Shown one piece after another: positions 8,704 to 20,716 of a stretch of 64,000 bases of DNA. The stretch's first letter is position 1. Every line of letters starts with the position of its first letter. Source of the stretch: Bradyrhizobium sp. CCBAU 53340 (GTDB taxonomy: Bacteria > Pseudomonadota > Alphaproteobacteria > Rhizobiales > Xanthobacteraceae). Below the pieces are notes generated by a model. The model was not told where the DNA came from. It was given only the letters and a program-made list of their open reading frames with translations, and ran no database searches. The position numbers and the translations under genes were made by a program. Where the stretch lies: the NCBI RefSeq assembly GCF_015291645.1, contig NZ_CP030055.1, positions 558,001 to 622,000 on the forward strand. The letters are read 5' to 3'.

Positions 8704-8928
8704 ATGCCGCTGTCCACCAGCTCCAACTTCGCGCGGCCCGACGATGCCTTTCGCGCCATCGTCGAGGCGCATCGCGGACTCACCGATGAGCAGAGCGCCG
8801 ATTTCGACGCGGCGCTGGTGCTGATCCTTGCCAACCATATCGGCGAGATCGACGTGCTGCGAGAGGCGCTCGCGCTGGCGAAACGCCGCATGATCGATGG
8901 CCAGCAGCAACAACAGCAACAACAATAA
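8704..8928 (+). CDS. DUF2783 family small protein with polyglutamine tail
   Basis: This 74-residue protein starts eight bases after the monooxygenase stop. It contains the helical core FDAALVLILANHIGEIDVLREAL, which I recognise as DUF2783. It ends in nine glutamines encoded by mixed CAG and CAA codons immediately before TAA. Its position between the monooxygenase and the metallo-hydrolase suggests an accessory or partner subunit. The function is unknown. Confidence 0.75.
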   Translation: MPLSTSSNFARPDDAFRAIVEAHRGLTDEQSADFDAALVLILANHIGEIDVLREALALAKRRMIDGQQQQQQQQ

Positions 8929-8951
8929 CCACCGAGTTGAAGGACGAACTG

Positions 8952-9908
8952 ATGGCGAAGAACTTCGCATCCACCGGCGATCTCTCCGAGAAGAAGATTA
9001 CCTTCTCCGAGATCGGCACCGACCTCTATGCCTTCACGGCCGAGGGCGACCCAAACACGGCCGTCATCGTCGGCGATGACGGCTGCCTCGTGTTCGACGC
9101 GCAGGCGACGCCAGCGATGGCAAACAAGGTGATCGAGCGCGTGCGCAAGGTCACCGACAAGCCGATCAAATATGTCGTGCTGTCGCATTATCATGCGGTG
9201 CGCGTGCTCGGCGCCTCCGCCTATCACGCGCAAGGCATCGTCGCCTCGCAGGAGACCTATCGGCTGATCGAGGAGCGGGGCAAGCAGGATTGGGATTCCG
9301 AATACGGCCGTTTCCCACGCCTGTTCCAGGACGCGCAGAGCATTCCCGGCCTGACCTGGCCGACGCTGACCTTCGAAGGCGAGATGTCGATTTATCTCGG
9401 CAAGCGCGAAGTGCGGCTGATGCAGCTTGGCGCCGGCCACACCTCCGGCGATATCGTCGCCTGGGTGCCGGACGCCGAAGTCATGTTTTCCGGCGACCTC
9501 ATCGAGTATCACTCGGCCTGCTACTGTGGCGATGCACATTTGCGCGAATGGCCGTTGACGCTGAACGAGATCCGCAACTTCAATCCCAAGGCGATCGCGC
9601 CGGGCCGCGGCGATGCGCTGAAGGGCACTGCTACCGTGCGCGAAGCCATCGCGATGACGCGCGACTTCGTCACCTCGCTCTATGGCGCCGCCGAAATCTC
9701 GGTCGCCAAGGGCCGCACGCTGAAGGAATCGATGGCGGCGACGCGCGAGGTGATGGATCCGAAGTTCCACAGCTTCGCCATTTACGAGCACTGCCTGCCG
9801 TTCAACGTCTCGCGCGCCTATGACGAGGCGTCGGGGATCGACGATCCCGTGATCTGGACCGACAAACGCGACCAGGAAATGTGGGCGGCCCTGCAAGGAG
9901 GAGGGTAG
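8952..9908 (+). CDS. MBL-fold hydrolase with altered metal motif
   Basis: This 318-residue protein has a metallo-beta-lactamase fold. The canonical HxHxDH motif is replaced by HYHAVR at residues 79-84, so the Asp and second-site His are missing. Later ligands persist (GAGHTSGD and [10 protein letters not shown]), and the sequence adds an unusual CYCGDAH. ATG 8952 is preceded by AAGGA, so I prefer it over the upstream TTG. The gene lies 23 bases after the DUF2783 gene and stops just before hmgA. It may bind one metal or act on a different substrate. Its role in homogentisate metabolism is unknown. Confidence 0.8.
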   Translation: MAKNFASTGDLSEKKITFSEIGTDLYAFTAEGDPNTAVIVGDDGCLVFDAQATPAMANKVIERVRKVTDKPIKYVVLSHYHAVRVLGASAYHAQGIVASQETYRLIEERGKQDWDSEYGRFPRLFQDAQSIPGLTWPTLTFEGEMSIYLGKREVRLMQLGAGHTSGDIVAWVPDAEVMFSGDLIEYHSACYCGDAHLREWPLTLNEIRNFNPKAIAPGRGDALKGTATVREAIAMTRDFVTSLYGAAEISVAKGRTLKESMAATREVMDPKFHSFAIYEHCLPFNVSRAYDEASGIDDPVIWTDKRDQEMWAALQGGG

Positions 9909-9910
9909 TC

Positions 9911-11257
9911 ATGAACATCAGTACCTCGCCTGATCAGATCGTCAGGAGCTCGGCGCAGGTGACGCCGGGCTACATGTCCGGCTTCGGCAACAGTTTCGAG
10001 ACCGAGGCGCTGCCCGGCGCGCTGCCGATCGGGCGCAACTCGCCGCAGCGCTGCGCTTACGGGCTTTACGCCGAGCAGCTCTCGGGCTCGCCCTTCACCG
10101 CGCCGCGCGGCGCCAATGAGCGTTCCTGGCTCTATCGCATCCGCCCTTCGGTGAAGCATTCCGGCCGCTTCGAGAAGGTCGATGCCGGCCTGTGGCGCTC
10201 GGCGCCGTGCCACGAATATGATCTGCCGATCGCCCAGCTGCGCTGGGATCCGACGCCGCTGCCGAAGGAGGAGGTCACCTTCCTTCAAGGCGTGCAGACC
10301 ATGACCACGGCCGGCGATGTCAACACGCAGGCCGGCATGGCCGCGCATGTCTATCTCATCACCAAGTCGATGGTGGACCAGCACTTCTACAATGCCGACG
10401 GCGAATTGATGTTCGTGCTGCAGCAAGGAAACTTGCGCCTCGTCACCGAATTCGGCCGCATCGACGCCGAGCCAGGCGAGATCGTGGTGATCCCGCGCGG
10501 CGTCAAATTCCGCGTCGAGATCCCGAACGGTCCGGCGCGCGGCTATCTCTGCGAGAACTACGGCGGTGCCTTCACGCTGCCCGAGCGCGGGCCGATCGGC
10601 GCCAACTGCCTCGCCAACGCGCGCGACTTCCTGACGCCGGTCGCGAACTATGAGGACAAGGACATCCCGACCGAGCTCTACGTGAAATGGGGCGGCTCGC
10701 TGTTCAAGACCAATTTGCCACATTCGCCGATCGATGTCGCCGCCTGGCACGGCAATTACGCGCCCTACAAATACGATCTGCGCACCTTCTCTCCCGTCGG
10801 CGCGATCGGCTTCGATCACCCCGATCCATCGATCTTCACGGTGCTGACCTCGCCGTCGGAAACCGCAGGTACCGCGAATATCGACTTCGTGATCTTCCCC
10901 GAGCGCTGGATGGTGGCCGATAACACCTTCCGCCCGCCCTGGTATCACATGAACATCATGAGCGAGTTCATGGGCCTGATCTACGGCGTCTACGACGCCA
11001 AGCCGCAAGGCTTCGTCCCCGGCGGCATCTCCTTGCACAATTGCATGCTGCCGCACGGCCCCGACCGCGATGCCTTCGAGCACGCCAGCAATGGCGAATT
11101 GAAGCCGGTGAAGCTGACCGGCACCATGGCCTTCATGTTCGAAACCCGCTACCCGCAGCGCGTGACAGCGCATGCCGCGAAGTCCTCGACCTTGCAGGAC
11201 GACTATGCGGATTGTTGGAAGGGCCTCGAGAAGCGGTTTGATCCGAATAGGCCGTAA
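9911..11257 (+). CDS. hmgA: Homogentisate 1,2-dioxygenase
   Basis: The enzyme opens the ring of homogentisate to maleylacetoacetate in tyrosine and phenylalanine catabolism. The product is 448 residues from ATG 9911, the usual family length. The family N-terminus [19 protein letters not shown] is present. The iron-site region is intact: [14 protein letters not shown] supplies His and Glu, and [12 protein letters not shown] the second His. GGAGG lies just before the start, within the tail of the preceding gene. It is probably co-transcribed with the three upstream genes and controlled by the MarR protein. Confidence 0.97.
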   Translation: MNISTSPDQIVRSSAQVTPGYMSGFGNSFETEALPGALPIGRNSPQRCAYGLYAEQLSGSPFTAPRGANERSWLYRIRPSVKHSGRFEKVDAGLWRSAPCHEYDLPIAQLRWDPTPLPKEEVTFLQGVQTMTTAGDVNTQAGMAAHVYLITKSMVDQHFYNADGELMFVLQQGNLRLVTEFGRIDAEPGEIVVIPRGVKFRVEIPNGPARGYLCENYGGAFTLPERGPIGANCLANARDFLTPVANYEDKDIPTELYVKWGGSLFKTNLPHSPIDVAAWHGNYAPYKYDLRTFSPVGAIGFDHPDPSIFTVLTSPSETAGTANIDFVIFPERWMVADNTFRPPWYHMNIMSEFMGLIYGVYDAKPQGFVPGGISLHNCMLPHGPDRDAFEHASNGELKPVKLTGTMAFMFETRYPQRVTAHAAKSSTLQDDYADCWKGLEKRFDPNRP

Positions 11258-11279
11258 CTTTTCTCGCCGACCATCCTCC

Positions 11280-11361
11280 GTCATGCCCGGGCTTGTCCCG
11301 GGCATCCACGTGTTGAAGCAAAGAAAGATCGTGGATGGCCGGGACGAGCCCGGCCATGACG
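11280..11361. repeat. Dispersed imperfect palindrome (family B)
   Basis: The ends are GTCATGCCCGGGCTTGTCCC and, inverted, GGGACGAGCCCGGCCATGAC. Inner inverted segments ATCCACG and CGTGGAT are also present. It lies between hmgA and the fumarylacetoacetase gene and reaches to about 20 bases before the latter's start. Confidence 0.75.
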
Positions 11362-11382
11362 GTCGCAAGCTCGGAGAGCCAT

Positions 11383-12654
11383 GTGCCCCACTCCAACGAC
11401 CCCAGCCCCCGCTCCTTCATCGAGGTCGATCCCGCTTCCGACTTCCCGATCCAGAACCTGCCTTACGGCGTGTTCTCGACCGCGGCCAATCCGACGCCGC
11501 GGGTCGGCGTGGCGATCGGTAGCTACATCCTCGACCTCTGGGAGCTCGAGCAGGACTCGCGGCTCGATGTCGGCCCGCTCGGCGTGTTCTCCGGACCCTC
11601 GCTCAATTCCTTTATGGCACTCGGGCCAACGGTCTGGACGAAGACCCGCGCCAGAATCAGCGAATTGCTGCGTCATGATCATCCTGAGCTGCGCGACAAC
11701 GAGGAATTACGCAAACAGGCGCTCGTGCCGATGCGCGATGCAAAGCTGCACATGCCGTTCGCGGTCTCCGGCTACACCGACTTCTACTCGTCGAAAGAGC
11801 ACGCCACCAATGTCGGCGTGATGTTCCGTGGCAAGGACAATGCGCTGCAGCCGAACTGGCTGCACATGCCGATCGCCTATAACGGCCGCGCCTCCACCGT
11901 CGTGGTGTCAGGCACCAAAGTGAAGCGGCCGCGCGGGCAGCTGAAGCCGCCGAGCGTGGATGTGCCGAGCTTTGCGCCGTGCAAGCGGCTCGATTTCGAG
12001 CTGGAGATGGGCGTGGTGATCGGCCAGCCGTCGCCGATGGGCGGCATGCTCACCGAAGCTCAGGCCGAGGAGATGATCTTCGGCTTCGTGCTGCTCAACG
12101 ACTGGAGCGCGCGCGACATCCAGCAATGGGAATATGTGCCGCTCGGCCCGTTCCTCGCCAAGGCATTCGCGACCTCGATCAGCCCGTGGGTGGTGACGCG
12201 CGAGGCGCTGGAGCCGTTCCGGCTCAACGGGCCGGAGCAGGAGCCGGCGCCGCTGGATTATCTGAAGCAGAGCCGGCCGCAGAACTACGATATCGCGCTC
12301 GACGTGTCCTTGCGCGCGGCCGGCGCCAACGCGCCCGCCAGCATCAGCCGCACCAGCTTCAAATACATGTACTGGTCCTCGGTGCAGCAGCTGATGCACC
12401 ACGCCTCCTCGGGCTGCGCCATGAATGTCGGGGATCTCTTAGGCAGCGGCACCATTTCCGGCCCTGAGAAGAACCAGCGCGGCAGTCTCTTGGAGATCAG
12501 CTGGAACGGCACCGAACCGGTCGAGTTGCCTGGCGGCATCAAGCGGTCGTTCCTGGAAGACGGCGACAGTCTCGTGATGCGCGGCTGGTGCCAGGGCAAC
12601 GGTTATCGCGTCGGTTTCGGCGAGGTCGAAGGCACGATTCTGCCGGCGGAGTAG
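11383..12654 (+). CDS. fahA: Fumarylacetoacetase
   Basis: The enzyme hydrolyses fumarylacetoacetate to fumarate and acetoacetate, the last step of the homogentisate pathway. I start at GTG 11383, which has GGAG eight bases upstream and gives 423 residues. The longer frame would be translated from the palindromic repeat. The family core is seen in DFYSSKEHATNVG, DFELEMGVVIG (metal-binding acidic residues), LLNDWSARDIQQWEYVPLGPF and GDLLGSGTISGPE. It follows hmgA on the same strand with a 125-base gap that is mostly repeat, so it may be co-transcribed. Confidence 0.95.
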   Translation: MPHSNDPSPRSFIEVDPASDFPIQNLPYGVFSTAANPTPRVGVAIGSYILDLWELEQDSRLDVGPLGVFSGPSLNSFMALGPTVWTKTRARISELLRHDHPELRDNEELRKQALVPMRDAKLHMPFAVSGYTDFYSSKEHATNVGVMFRGKDNALQPNWLHMPIAYNGRASTVVVSGTKVKRPRGQLKPPSVDVPSFAPCKRLDFELEMGVVIGQPSPMGGMLTEAQAEEMIFGFVLLNDWSARDIQQWEYVPLGPFLAKAFATSISPWVVTREALEPFRLNGPEQEPAPLDYLKQSRPQNYDIALDVSLRAAGANAPASISRTSFKYMYWSSVQQLMHHASSGCAMNVGDLLGSGTISGPEKNQRGSLLEISWNGTEPVELPGGIKRSFLEDGDSLVMRGWCQGNGYRVGFGEVEGTILPAE

Positions 12655-12677
12655 GCTCCGCCGTTGCCACGACCTCC

Positions 12678-12761
12678 GTCATTGCGAGGAGCAAAGCGAC
12701 GAAGCAATCCAGACTGTCAACGCGACGACAGTCTGGATTGCTTCGCTGCGCTCGCAATGAC
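12678..12761. repeat. Dispersed near-perfect palindrome (family C)
   Basis: The ends are GTCATTGCGAG and its complement CTCGCAATGAC. Inside, GCAATCCAGACTGTC and GACAGTCTGGATTGC form a 15-bp perfect stem with a short CG-rich loop. Located between convergent fahA and the DUF1272 gene, it could end transcription from both sides. Confidence 0.8.
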
Positions 12762-12775
12762 GGCGCGGAGAGAGC

Positions 12776-13087
12776 CTACCGCCTCTCCGGCGGCACGTCG
12801 CGCACCCGCGCGCAATGCGCGGCGACGTCCTCCCGGCTGTACTTCAGATGCACCCGCTTGTCGGACGGCGCCTGCTTGCTCGTGCACACGCCTAGCCGCC
12901 ATTCCTGCGCCGGCCGGATCGGGCGCGGCGCAAAGCCGCCGCCGCAGTTCGGGCAGACGTTGAAGAGCTTTGTCTCGACGCACTCCGCGCAGAACGTGCA
13001 TTCGTAGGAGCAGATCCGCGCATTCGTGGCCTCAGGCGGCAGGTCGCAATCGCAATATTCGCAGTTCGGTCGAAGCTGCAGGGCCAT
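12776..13087 (-). CDS. DUF1272 cysteine-rich small protein
   Basis: This 103-residue protein begins MALQLRPNCEYCDCDLPP, characteristic of DUF1272. Seven or more cysteines occur in the first 50 residues in CxxC-like spacing (CEYC, CTFC, CPNC), strongly suggesting one or two structural zinc sites. The function is unknown. It is convergent with fahA. Confidence 0.85.
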   Translation of the reverse strand: MALQLRPNCEYCDCDLPPEATNARICSYECTFCAECVETKLFNVCPNCGGGFAPRPIRPAQEWRLGVCTSKQAPSDKRVHLKYSREDVAAHCARVRDVPPERR

Positions 13088-13159
13088 GGTCGAATCTCCC
13101 GGACTAGCCGGATCATCGCAGAGAGCGCGCGAAGGGCGAATGGCGGAATTCCCTCGATT

Positions 13160-13645
13160 TCAGCCAGCCTTCAAATCCTTCAGCGGCAGCTTCGAGCTTT
13201 CCTTCAGACGATCTAGCACGATCGAGGAGCGCACATGCGCCACGCTCGGATGCGGCATCAGGACGTCATTGACGAGATTGGAGAGCCCCTTGAGGTCGCG
13301 CAGCACGGCTTTCAGCACGTAATCGGCATCGCCCGTCAGCGAATAGGCCTCCTGGATCTCGTCGATCCGGTTCACCAGCGCGCGAAACCGCTTTGAATTA
13401 TCCGGCGAGTGGGTCGCAAGCCCGACCTGGATGAAGGCGATGACGCCGAAGCCGAGCGCCTCGCTGGAGAGATCGGCATGATAGCCCGCGATCACCTTCT
13501 CCTCCTCCAGCCGCATCCGCCGCCGCGAGCATTGCGAGGCCGAGAGCCCTGCCAGTTCGGCGAGCTCCTGGTTGGTGAGGCGGCCGTCATCCTGGAGCGC
13601 GCCCAGGATCTTGAGGTCGAAGGCATCCACCGGAATCATGCGCAT
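13160..13645 (-). CDS. Lrp/AsnC family transcriptional regulator
   Basis: The product is 161 residues from ATG 13645 (MRMIPVDAFDLKILGAL); an ATG six bases later is equally possible. An N-terminal helix-turn-helix (NQELAELAGLSASQCSRRRMRLEEE) is followed by the Lrp ligand-binding alpha/beta domain (SLTGDADYVLKAVLRDLKGL). It is divergent from hppD with a perfect 6+6 dyad in between. By context it probably controls hppD in response to an aromatic amino acid or keto acid; that is inference. Confidence 0.88.
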   Translation of the reverse strand: MRMIPVDAFDLKILGALQDDGRLTNQELAELAGLSASQCSRRRMRLEEEKVIAGYHADLSSEALGFGVIAFIQVGLATHSPDNSKRFRALVNRIDEIQEAYSLTGDADYVLKAVLRDLKGLSNLVNDVLMPHPSVAHVRSSIVLDRLKESSKLPLKDLKAG

Positions 13646-13658
13646 TTTGTCCAATTGG

Positions 13659-13701
13659 TGCACGGATCGTGCATAGGATAGCAAAAACGCGTCTCGTTTG
13701 C
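13659..13701. promoter_or_regulatory. Divergent operator region Lrp/hppD
   Basis: TGCACG-GAT-CGTGCA at 13659-13673 is a perfect 15-bp dyad, 14 bp upstream of the Lrp start. A second inverted repeat GCAAA-N11-TTTGC occupies 13681-13701. Both lie upstream of hppD. They are good candidates for binding by the adjacent Lrp protein. Confidence 0.55.
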
Positions 13702-13752
13702 ACGCCCATTGCGCGCTCCATGAAGGATAGTTCTTGCCAGCAGCAACCGCCA

Positions 13753-14871
13753 ATGGGTCCGTTTCCGCACGATGCACCGCCGGCCACGATCACATCAGAC
13801 AATCCGATGGGCACCGACGGGTTCGAGTTCGTGGAATATGCGCATCCCGATCCGCAACAGCTGCACGGTCTGTTCAAGCTGATGGGCTATGCGCCCGTCG
13901 CGCGCCACCGGACCAAGAAGATCACGGTCTATCGCCAGGGCGACATCAACTATCTCGTCAACGAGGAGTCCGGCACCCACGGCACTGAGTTCGTCGCCGC
14001 ACACGGTCCGTGTGCGCCGTCGATGGCGTTCCGCGTGGTCGATGCCAAGGCGGCCTATGACCGCGCGATCGCGCTCGGCGCCGAGCCGGCCGATGTGTCC
14101 TCCGCGCAGAAGACGCTCGACGTGCCCGCGATCAAGGGCATCGGCGGCAGCCTGCTTTATCTGGTCGATCGCTACGGCGCCAAGGGCTCGGCCTATGAGG
14201 CCGAGTTCGAATGGCTGGGCGCGCGCGATCCCAAGCCGGTCGGCGCCGGCCTGTTCTATCTCGATCATCTCACCCACAACGTCCATCGTGGCCGCATGGA
14301 TGTCTGGGCCGGCTTCTACGAAAAACTCTTCAACTTCCGCCAGATCCGCTTCTTCGACATCGAAGGCCGTGCCTCCGGCCTGTTCTCGCGCGCGCTGACC
14401 AGCCCCGACGGCAAGATCCGGATTCCGATCAACGAGGACGCCGGCGATTCCGGCCAGATCGAGGAATATCTGAAGACCTATCGCGGCGAAGGCATCCAGC
14501 ACATCGCCTGCGGCTGTCGCGATATCTATCGCACGATCGAGGGCCTGCGCGCGGCCGGCTTGCCCTTCATGCCGTCGCCGCCACAGACCTATTTCGAGCG
14601 GATCGATGCGCGCCTGCCCGGGCACGGCGAGGACCTCGCGCGCCTGCAGAAGAACGGCATCCTGATCGACGGCGAAGGCGTGGTCGACGGCGGCCAGACC
14701 AAGGTGCTGCTGCAGATCTTCTCGGCCAACGCGATCGGCCCGATCTTCTTCGAATTCATCCAGCGCAAGGGCGACGACGGTTTCGGCGAGGGCAATTTCA
14801 AGGCCCTGTTCGAGTCGATCGAGGAAGACCAGATCCGCCGCGGGGTGTTGAAGGTGGAGACGGCGGCGTAG
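13753..14871 (+). CDS. hppD: 4-hydroxyphenylpyruvate dioxygenase
   Basis: The enzyme converts 4-hydroxyphenylpyruvate to homogentisate using Fe(II) and oxygen. The product is 372 residues if started at ATG 13753 (MGPFPHDAPP), the usual bacterial length. An in-frame ATG at 13720 is an alternative, and neither has a strong Shine-Dalgarno. The iron ligands are recognisable in LFYLDHLTHNV (first His), GEGIQHIACG (second His) and IFFEFIQRKGDDGFGEGNF (Glu and the C-terminal gating region). It supplies substrate to hmgA, which lies 3.8 kb upstream in a separate transcription unit. Confidence 0.95.
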   Translation: MGPFPHDAPPATITSDNPMGTDGFEFVEYAHPDPQQLHGLFKLMGYAPVARHRTKKITVYRQGDINYLVNEESGTHGTEFVAAHGPCAPSMAFRVVDAKAAYDRAIALGAEPADVSSAQKTLDVPAIKGIGGSLLYLVDRYGAKGSAYEAEFEWLGARDPKPVGAGLFYLDHLTHNVHRGRMDVWAGFYEKLFNFRQIRFFDIEGRASGLFSRALTSPDGKIRIPINEDAGDSGQIEEYLKTYRGEGIQHIACGCRDIYRTIEGLRAAGLPFMPSPPQTYFERIDARLPGHGEDLARLQKNGILIDGEGVVDGGQTKVLLQIFSANAIGPIFFEFIQRKGDDGFGEGNFKALFESIEEDQIRRGVLKVETAA

Positions 14872-14908
14872 GGCTGCTTTCGGCCACACTGCAGCGTCAA
14901 ACACAATT

Positions 14909-15051
14909 GTCGTCCCGGACAAGCGAGCGCTGATCCGAGACCCATACCCCCAGGGAGAAGTTGCGGCGCGAACTGGCAACCGCGAGTCTTCGTCAAACCA
15001 CTTCCTGTGGTTATGGGTCCCGGGCTCGCGCTTCGCGCGCCCCGGGACGAC
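14909..15051. repeat. Dispersed imperfect palindrome (family D)
   Basis: The ends are GTCGTCCCGGAC and GCCCCGGGACGAC. The interior contains the recurring block CCTGTGGTTATGGGTCCCGGG and a GACCCATA segment that pairs with it. Related copies lie at 33590-33712 and 60489-60643. It lies between convergent hppD and the CoA-transferase gene. Confidence 0.75.
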
Positions 15052-15078
15052 AGCGGAATTTGAGGCGACAGCGTTCGT

Positions 15079-16200
15079 CTACCGCCCCGCCCACGCCTTC
15101 ATCACCGCCCCGATCTCCGCCGCTTCCGGCTCGCGCGCCGCGGACGGCGTGCGTGAGAAGCGCGGCGCCGGTGCCGGCTGCTTCACGCCGTGGCGCTCGA
15201 TGAAGACGTTGCGGGCGACCATGTGCGGATGCGCGGTCGCCTCCGACATGGTCAGAACGGGCGCGAAGCAGATGTCGGTGCCTTCCATGATCCTGCACCA
15301 GTCCTCGCGCGTCTTGCTCTTGAACACGGCCTTCAGCTTTTGCTTCAGCGCGGGCCAGGCCTTGGGGTCCATCTGCGCGTCGAAATCGGCATCAGTCAGG
15401 CCGGCATGCTGGCGCAGCAGCGCGTAGAACTGTGGCTCGATCGAGCCGATCGAGACGAAATGGCCGCAGGCGCATTCATAGACGCCGTAGAAGTGAGCGC
15501 CGCCGTCGAGGAAATTCCGGTTGCGGCCCTCGGTCCAGCGTCCCAGCGTCTTCATGTCGAAGAAGAACGACATGAGTGAGGCCGCGCCGTCGCACATTGC
15601 GGCGTCGACCACCTGGCCCTTGCCGGACCTTGAGGCCTCCAACAATGCTGCGAGCACGCCGACGACGAGATAGAGCGCGCCGCCGCCGAAATCGCCGACC
15701 AGGTTGAGCGGCGGCACCGGCGCCTCGTCGGTGCCGATGGCGGCCAGCGCGCCGGTGATGGAGATGTAGTTGATGTCATGGCCCGCGGCATTGGCCAGCG
15801 GCCCTTCCTGGCCCCAGCCGGTCATCCGGCCATAGACAAGCTTTGGATTGCGCGCGAGCACGACGTCGGGACCGAGCCCGAGCCGCTCCATCACGCCGGG
15901 CCGAAAGCCCTCGACCAAAGCGTCGGCGCTGGCGAGCAAATCGAGCACCTGCGCGATCGCCGCCTTGTCCTTGAGGTCGAGTTCGATCAGCTTGCGGCCG
16001 CGGCCGGCCACCGACTTCATGCTCTTCTTCGCGCCGACACGGTCAAGCGTGACGACATCGGCGCCCATGTCGGCCAGCATCATGCAGGCGAACGGGCCGG
16101 GTCCGATCCCGGCGAATTCGACGACGCGGAAGCCCGCGAGCGGGCCGGAGCTGCGGACGGACGGGTCTTCTGATTTTTCCTGGGCTGCTTTGTCGAGCAC
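15079..16200 (-). CDS. CaiB/BaiF family CoA-transferase (alpha-methylacyl-CoA racemase-like)
   Basis: This 373-residue class III CoA-transferase/racemase starts at GTG 16200 with GAGGA upstream. Family features are [19 protein letters not shown] at the N-terminus, [18 protein letters not shown] and the catalytic Asp region [12 protein letters not shown]. It is on the same strand as the coxSLM genes, but a strong terminator lies between them, so it probably has its own promoter. It may be an alpha-methylacyl-CoA racemase or a formyl-CoA-type transferase; sequence alone does not decide. Confidence 0.85.
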   Translation of the reverse strand: MLDKAAQEKSEDPSVRSSGPLAGFRVVEFAGIGPGPFACMMLADMGADVVTLDRVGAKKSMKSVAGRGRKLIELDLKDKAAIAQVLDLLASADALVEGFRPGVMERLGLGPDVVLARNPKLVYGRMTGWGQEGPLANAAGHDINYISITGALAAIGTDEAPVPPLNLVGDFGGGALYLVVGVLAALLEASRSGKGQVVDAAMCDGAASLMSFFFDMKTLGRWTEGRNRNFLDGGAHFYGVYECACGHFVSIGSIEPQFYALLRQHAGLTDADFDAQMDPKAWPALKQKLKAVFKSKTREDWCRIMEGTDICFAPVLTMSEATAHPHMVARNVFIERHGVKQPAPAPRFSRTPSAAREPEAAEIGAVMKAWAGR

Positions 16201-16342
16201 GTTGTTGTTTCCTCGGGTCGCGGGCGCGTGCCTGATGTCAGGCCTTCGCCTTCCGACTTTCCTCTCTGGGCGAGTTAATTGGCTGATTAACTCTTCTCGC
16301 CTTCACGCCAGCGAGGCAAGCGCTTTTCATGCATGGAGGCAT

Positions 16343-16373
16343 CAAAAAAGCGGCGCGCATTGCTGCGCGCCGC
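16343..16373 (-). terminator. Rho-independent terminator after coxM
   Basis: Read on the minus strand, the stem GGCGCGCA, loop GCAA, TGCGCGCC is followed by GCTTTTTT (complement at 16344-16350). It lies about 35 bases beyond the coxM stop codon and separates the cox operon from the CoA-transferase gene. Confidence 0.85.
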
Positions 16374-16406
16374 CGAAGAATTGTGTTGAGTCGCTAGAGA
16401 AGGATC

Positions 16407-17207
16407 TTAGCCCGCAGCCGTCACCGCGCGCTGCGCCATCACCTTGACGAGGTTGGCGCGGTACTCCGCCGTGCCGTGGATGTCGGCCAATAGTCCGCTC
16501 GCGGGAATGCTGACGCTGTCGAGCGCCGACGGCGACCAGTTCGCCTTCAGCGCGGCTTCGATCGCGCCAACCCGCATCACGCCGCTCTGCGAGGCGCCGG
16601 TCGCGGCGACGCGGATCTCGCCAGACTTCGTCTGCGCGACGAAGACGGCGGTCAGCGCGAAGCGCGAGGCCGGATGCCGCATCTTGGCGTAGCCCGCCTT
16701 GGCCGGAACCGGGAACGACACGGCGGTGACGATCTCGCCGTCTTCAAGCGCCGTCGTGAACAGGCCCTTGAAGAAATCCTCCGCCGCGATCGACCGCTTG
16801 TTGGTCTTCACGGTGGCGCTGAGCGCGAGCAGGGCGGCCGGATAGTCCGCGGCGGGATCGTTGTTGGCGATCGAGCCGCCGATCGTGCCGCGATAGCGCA
16901 CGGCAGGATCGCCGATCAGCGACGCCATATAGGCGAGCGCGGGGATCGCCTTCTTGGCGACGTCGCTGGTCGCAACGTCGTGGTGCGGCGTGGCGGCCTT
17001 GATGGTCAGCGTGTCGCCGGAGGCCTCGACGCCGATCAGCTCCTTAATCCTGGCGAGGTCGATCACGTCGGACGGCCCGGCAAGGCGCTGCTTCATGACC
17101 GGCAGCAGCGTCTGGCCGCCGGAGAGGAATTTCGCCTCGCTGCTCTTGCCGAACAGGCTGGCGGCCTCATCCACCGAGGAAGCGCGATGATAAGTGGTCT
17201 GGTACAT
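16407..17207 (-). CDS. coxM: FAD-binding medium subunit of a CoxM-type molybdenum hydroxylase
   Basis: This 266-residue subunit carries FAD and passes electrons from the iron-sulfur clusters to an acceptor. FAD-site motifs are FLSGGQTLLPVMK near residue 30 and TIGGSIANNDPAADYP near residue 110, as in xanthine and CO dehydrogenase medium subunits. It begins 17 bases after the coxL stop, so the three genes form one operon in the order S-L-M. A strong hairpin terminator follows. The name reflects family membership only; the substrate is uncertain. Confidence 0.9.
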   Translation of the reverse strand: MYQTTYHRASSVDEAASLFGKSSEAKFLSGGQTLLPVMKQRLAGPSDVIDLARIKELIGVEASGDTLTIKAATPHHDVATSDVAKKAIPALAYMASLIGDPAVRYRGTIGGSIANNDPAADYPAALLALSATVKTNKRSIAAEDFFKGLFTTALEDGEIVTAVSFPVPAKAGYAKMRHPASRFALTAVFVAQTKSGEIRVAATGASQSGVMRVGAIEAALKANWSPSALDSVSIPASGLLADIHGTAEYRANLVKVMAQRAVTAAG

Positions 17208-17223
17208 CTTCGGTCCTCCCTCT

Positions 17224-19566
<2,343 letters not shown>

Positions 19567-19649
19567 GTCTGGTCCTCCCGACCGGAAATTTCCTTGACCG
19601 CGCTTTCCCACGAAAGCAGCGGCGGTGGTTGTTCTTTCGAGGCGAGCCG

Positions 19650-20135
<486 letters not shown>

Positions 20136-20716
20136 GGTGTAGTCCTCCCGAATGTTTGTCGTTATTCCAATTAGAGACAGCGCGAACGGAACTTTGCAAC
20201 TGGGATTTTCGTGGCCATGCGTCATGGAAAGGTCATCGTGGCGGCCGCCGCTGATGCGCGATTCGGTCACAATGTTTCGTGCCGCCGCCGATGTGGCGCG
20301 ACCTCGCAGAGAGCATTGTAAAAAGATAGAAGCTGCGTCTGTGAGGCCGCGTGCTCGACCTGATCATCGCGCGAAGCGCCTGCCTTGTCGCGTCCTATGT
20401 GGCGCCCGGCCGCACGTCGGTTTCTCCCCTGGATGCCTGTTCGTTGCGCAAATAGGAGCACGCGCCCCTGCCGTTGTAATCGCGATCTTGGTAGTAGGCG
20501 GCTGCGGATTAAGTCATTGATTTCATTTGCGGCAATGCAGCGATCCTCTGCCGGTACGGTGTCGTTGGGCGAGCCAGGTCAGCCCCGTACTTTCGGATAT
20601 TGCGATTTCTCAAGGCGGCCGGACCTCAGCAGGACTAGTACTTACTGGCAATTGATCGCAGCCGAGCGCGCCCTTAGGCGAGCCTGACAAGCAACAGCGA
20701 AAATGGGGTGGAAGCG
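20136..20716. other. Divergent promoter region between coxS and coxG
   Basis: This 581-base stretch has no credible gene; a 100-residue open frame inside it is Arg-rich and unlike any family. Promoters for coxS (leftward) and coxG (rightward) must lie here, but I see no clear sigma-70 pair or strong palindrome. Confidence 0.4.

Noticed and set aside
8604..9896. 430-residue frame opposite the MBL-fold gene, and 9818-11368 opposite hmgA
   Set aside because: Both are shadows of conserved genes on the plus strand.
20385..20687. 100-residue open frame in the cox divergent region
   Set aside because: Arg-rich, no ribosome site, no family resemblance.
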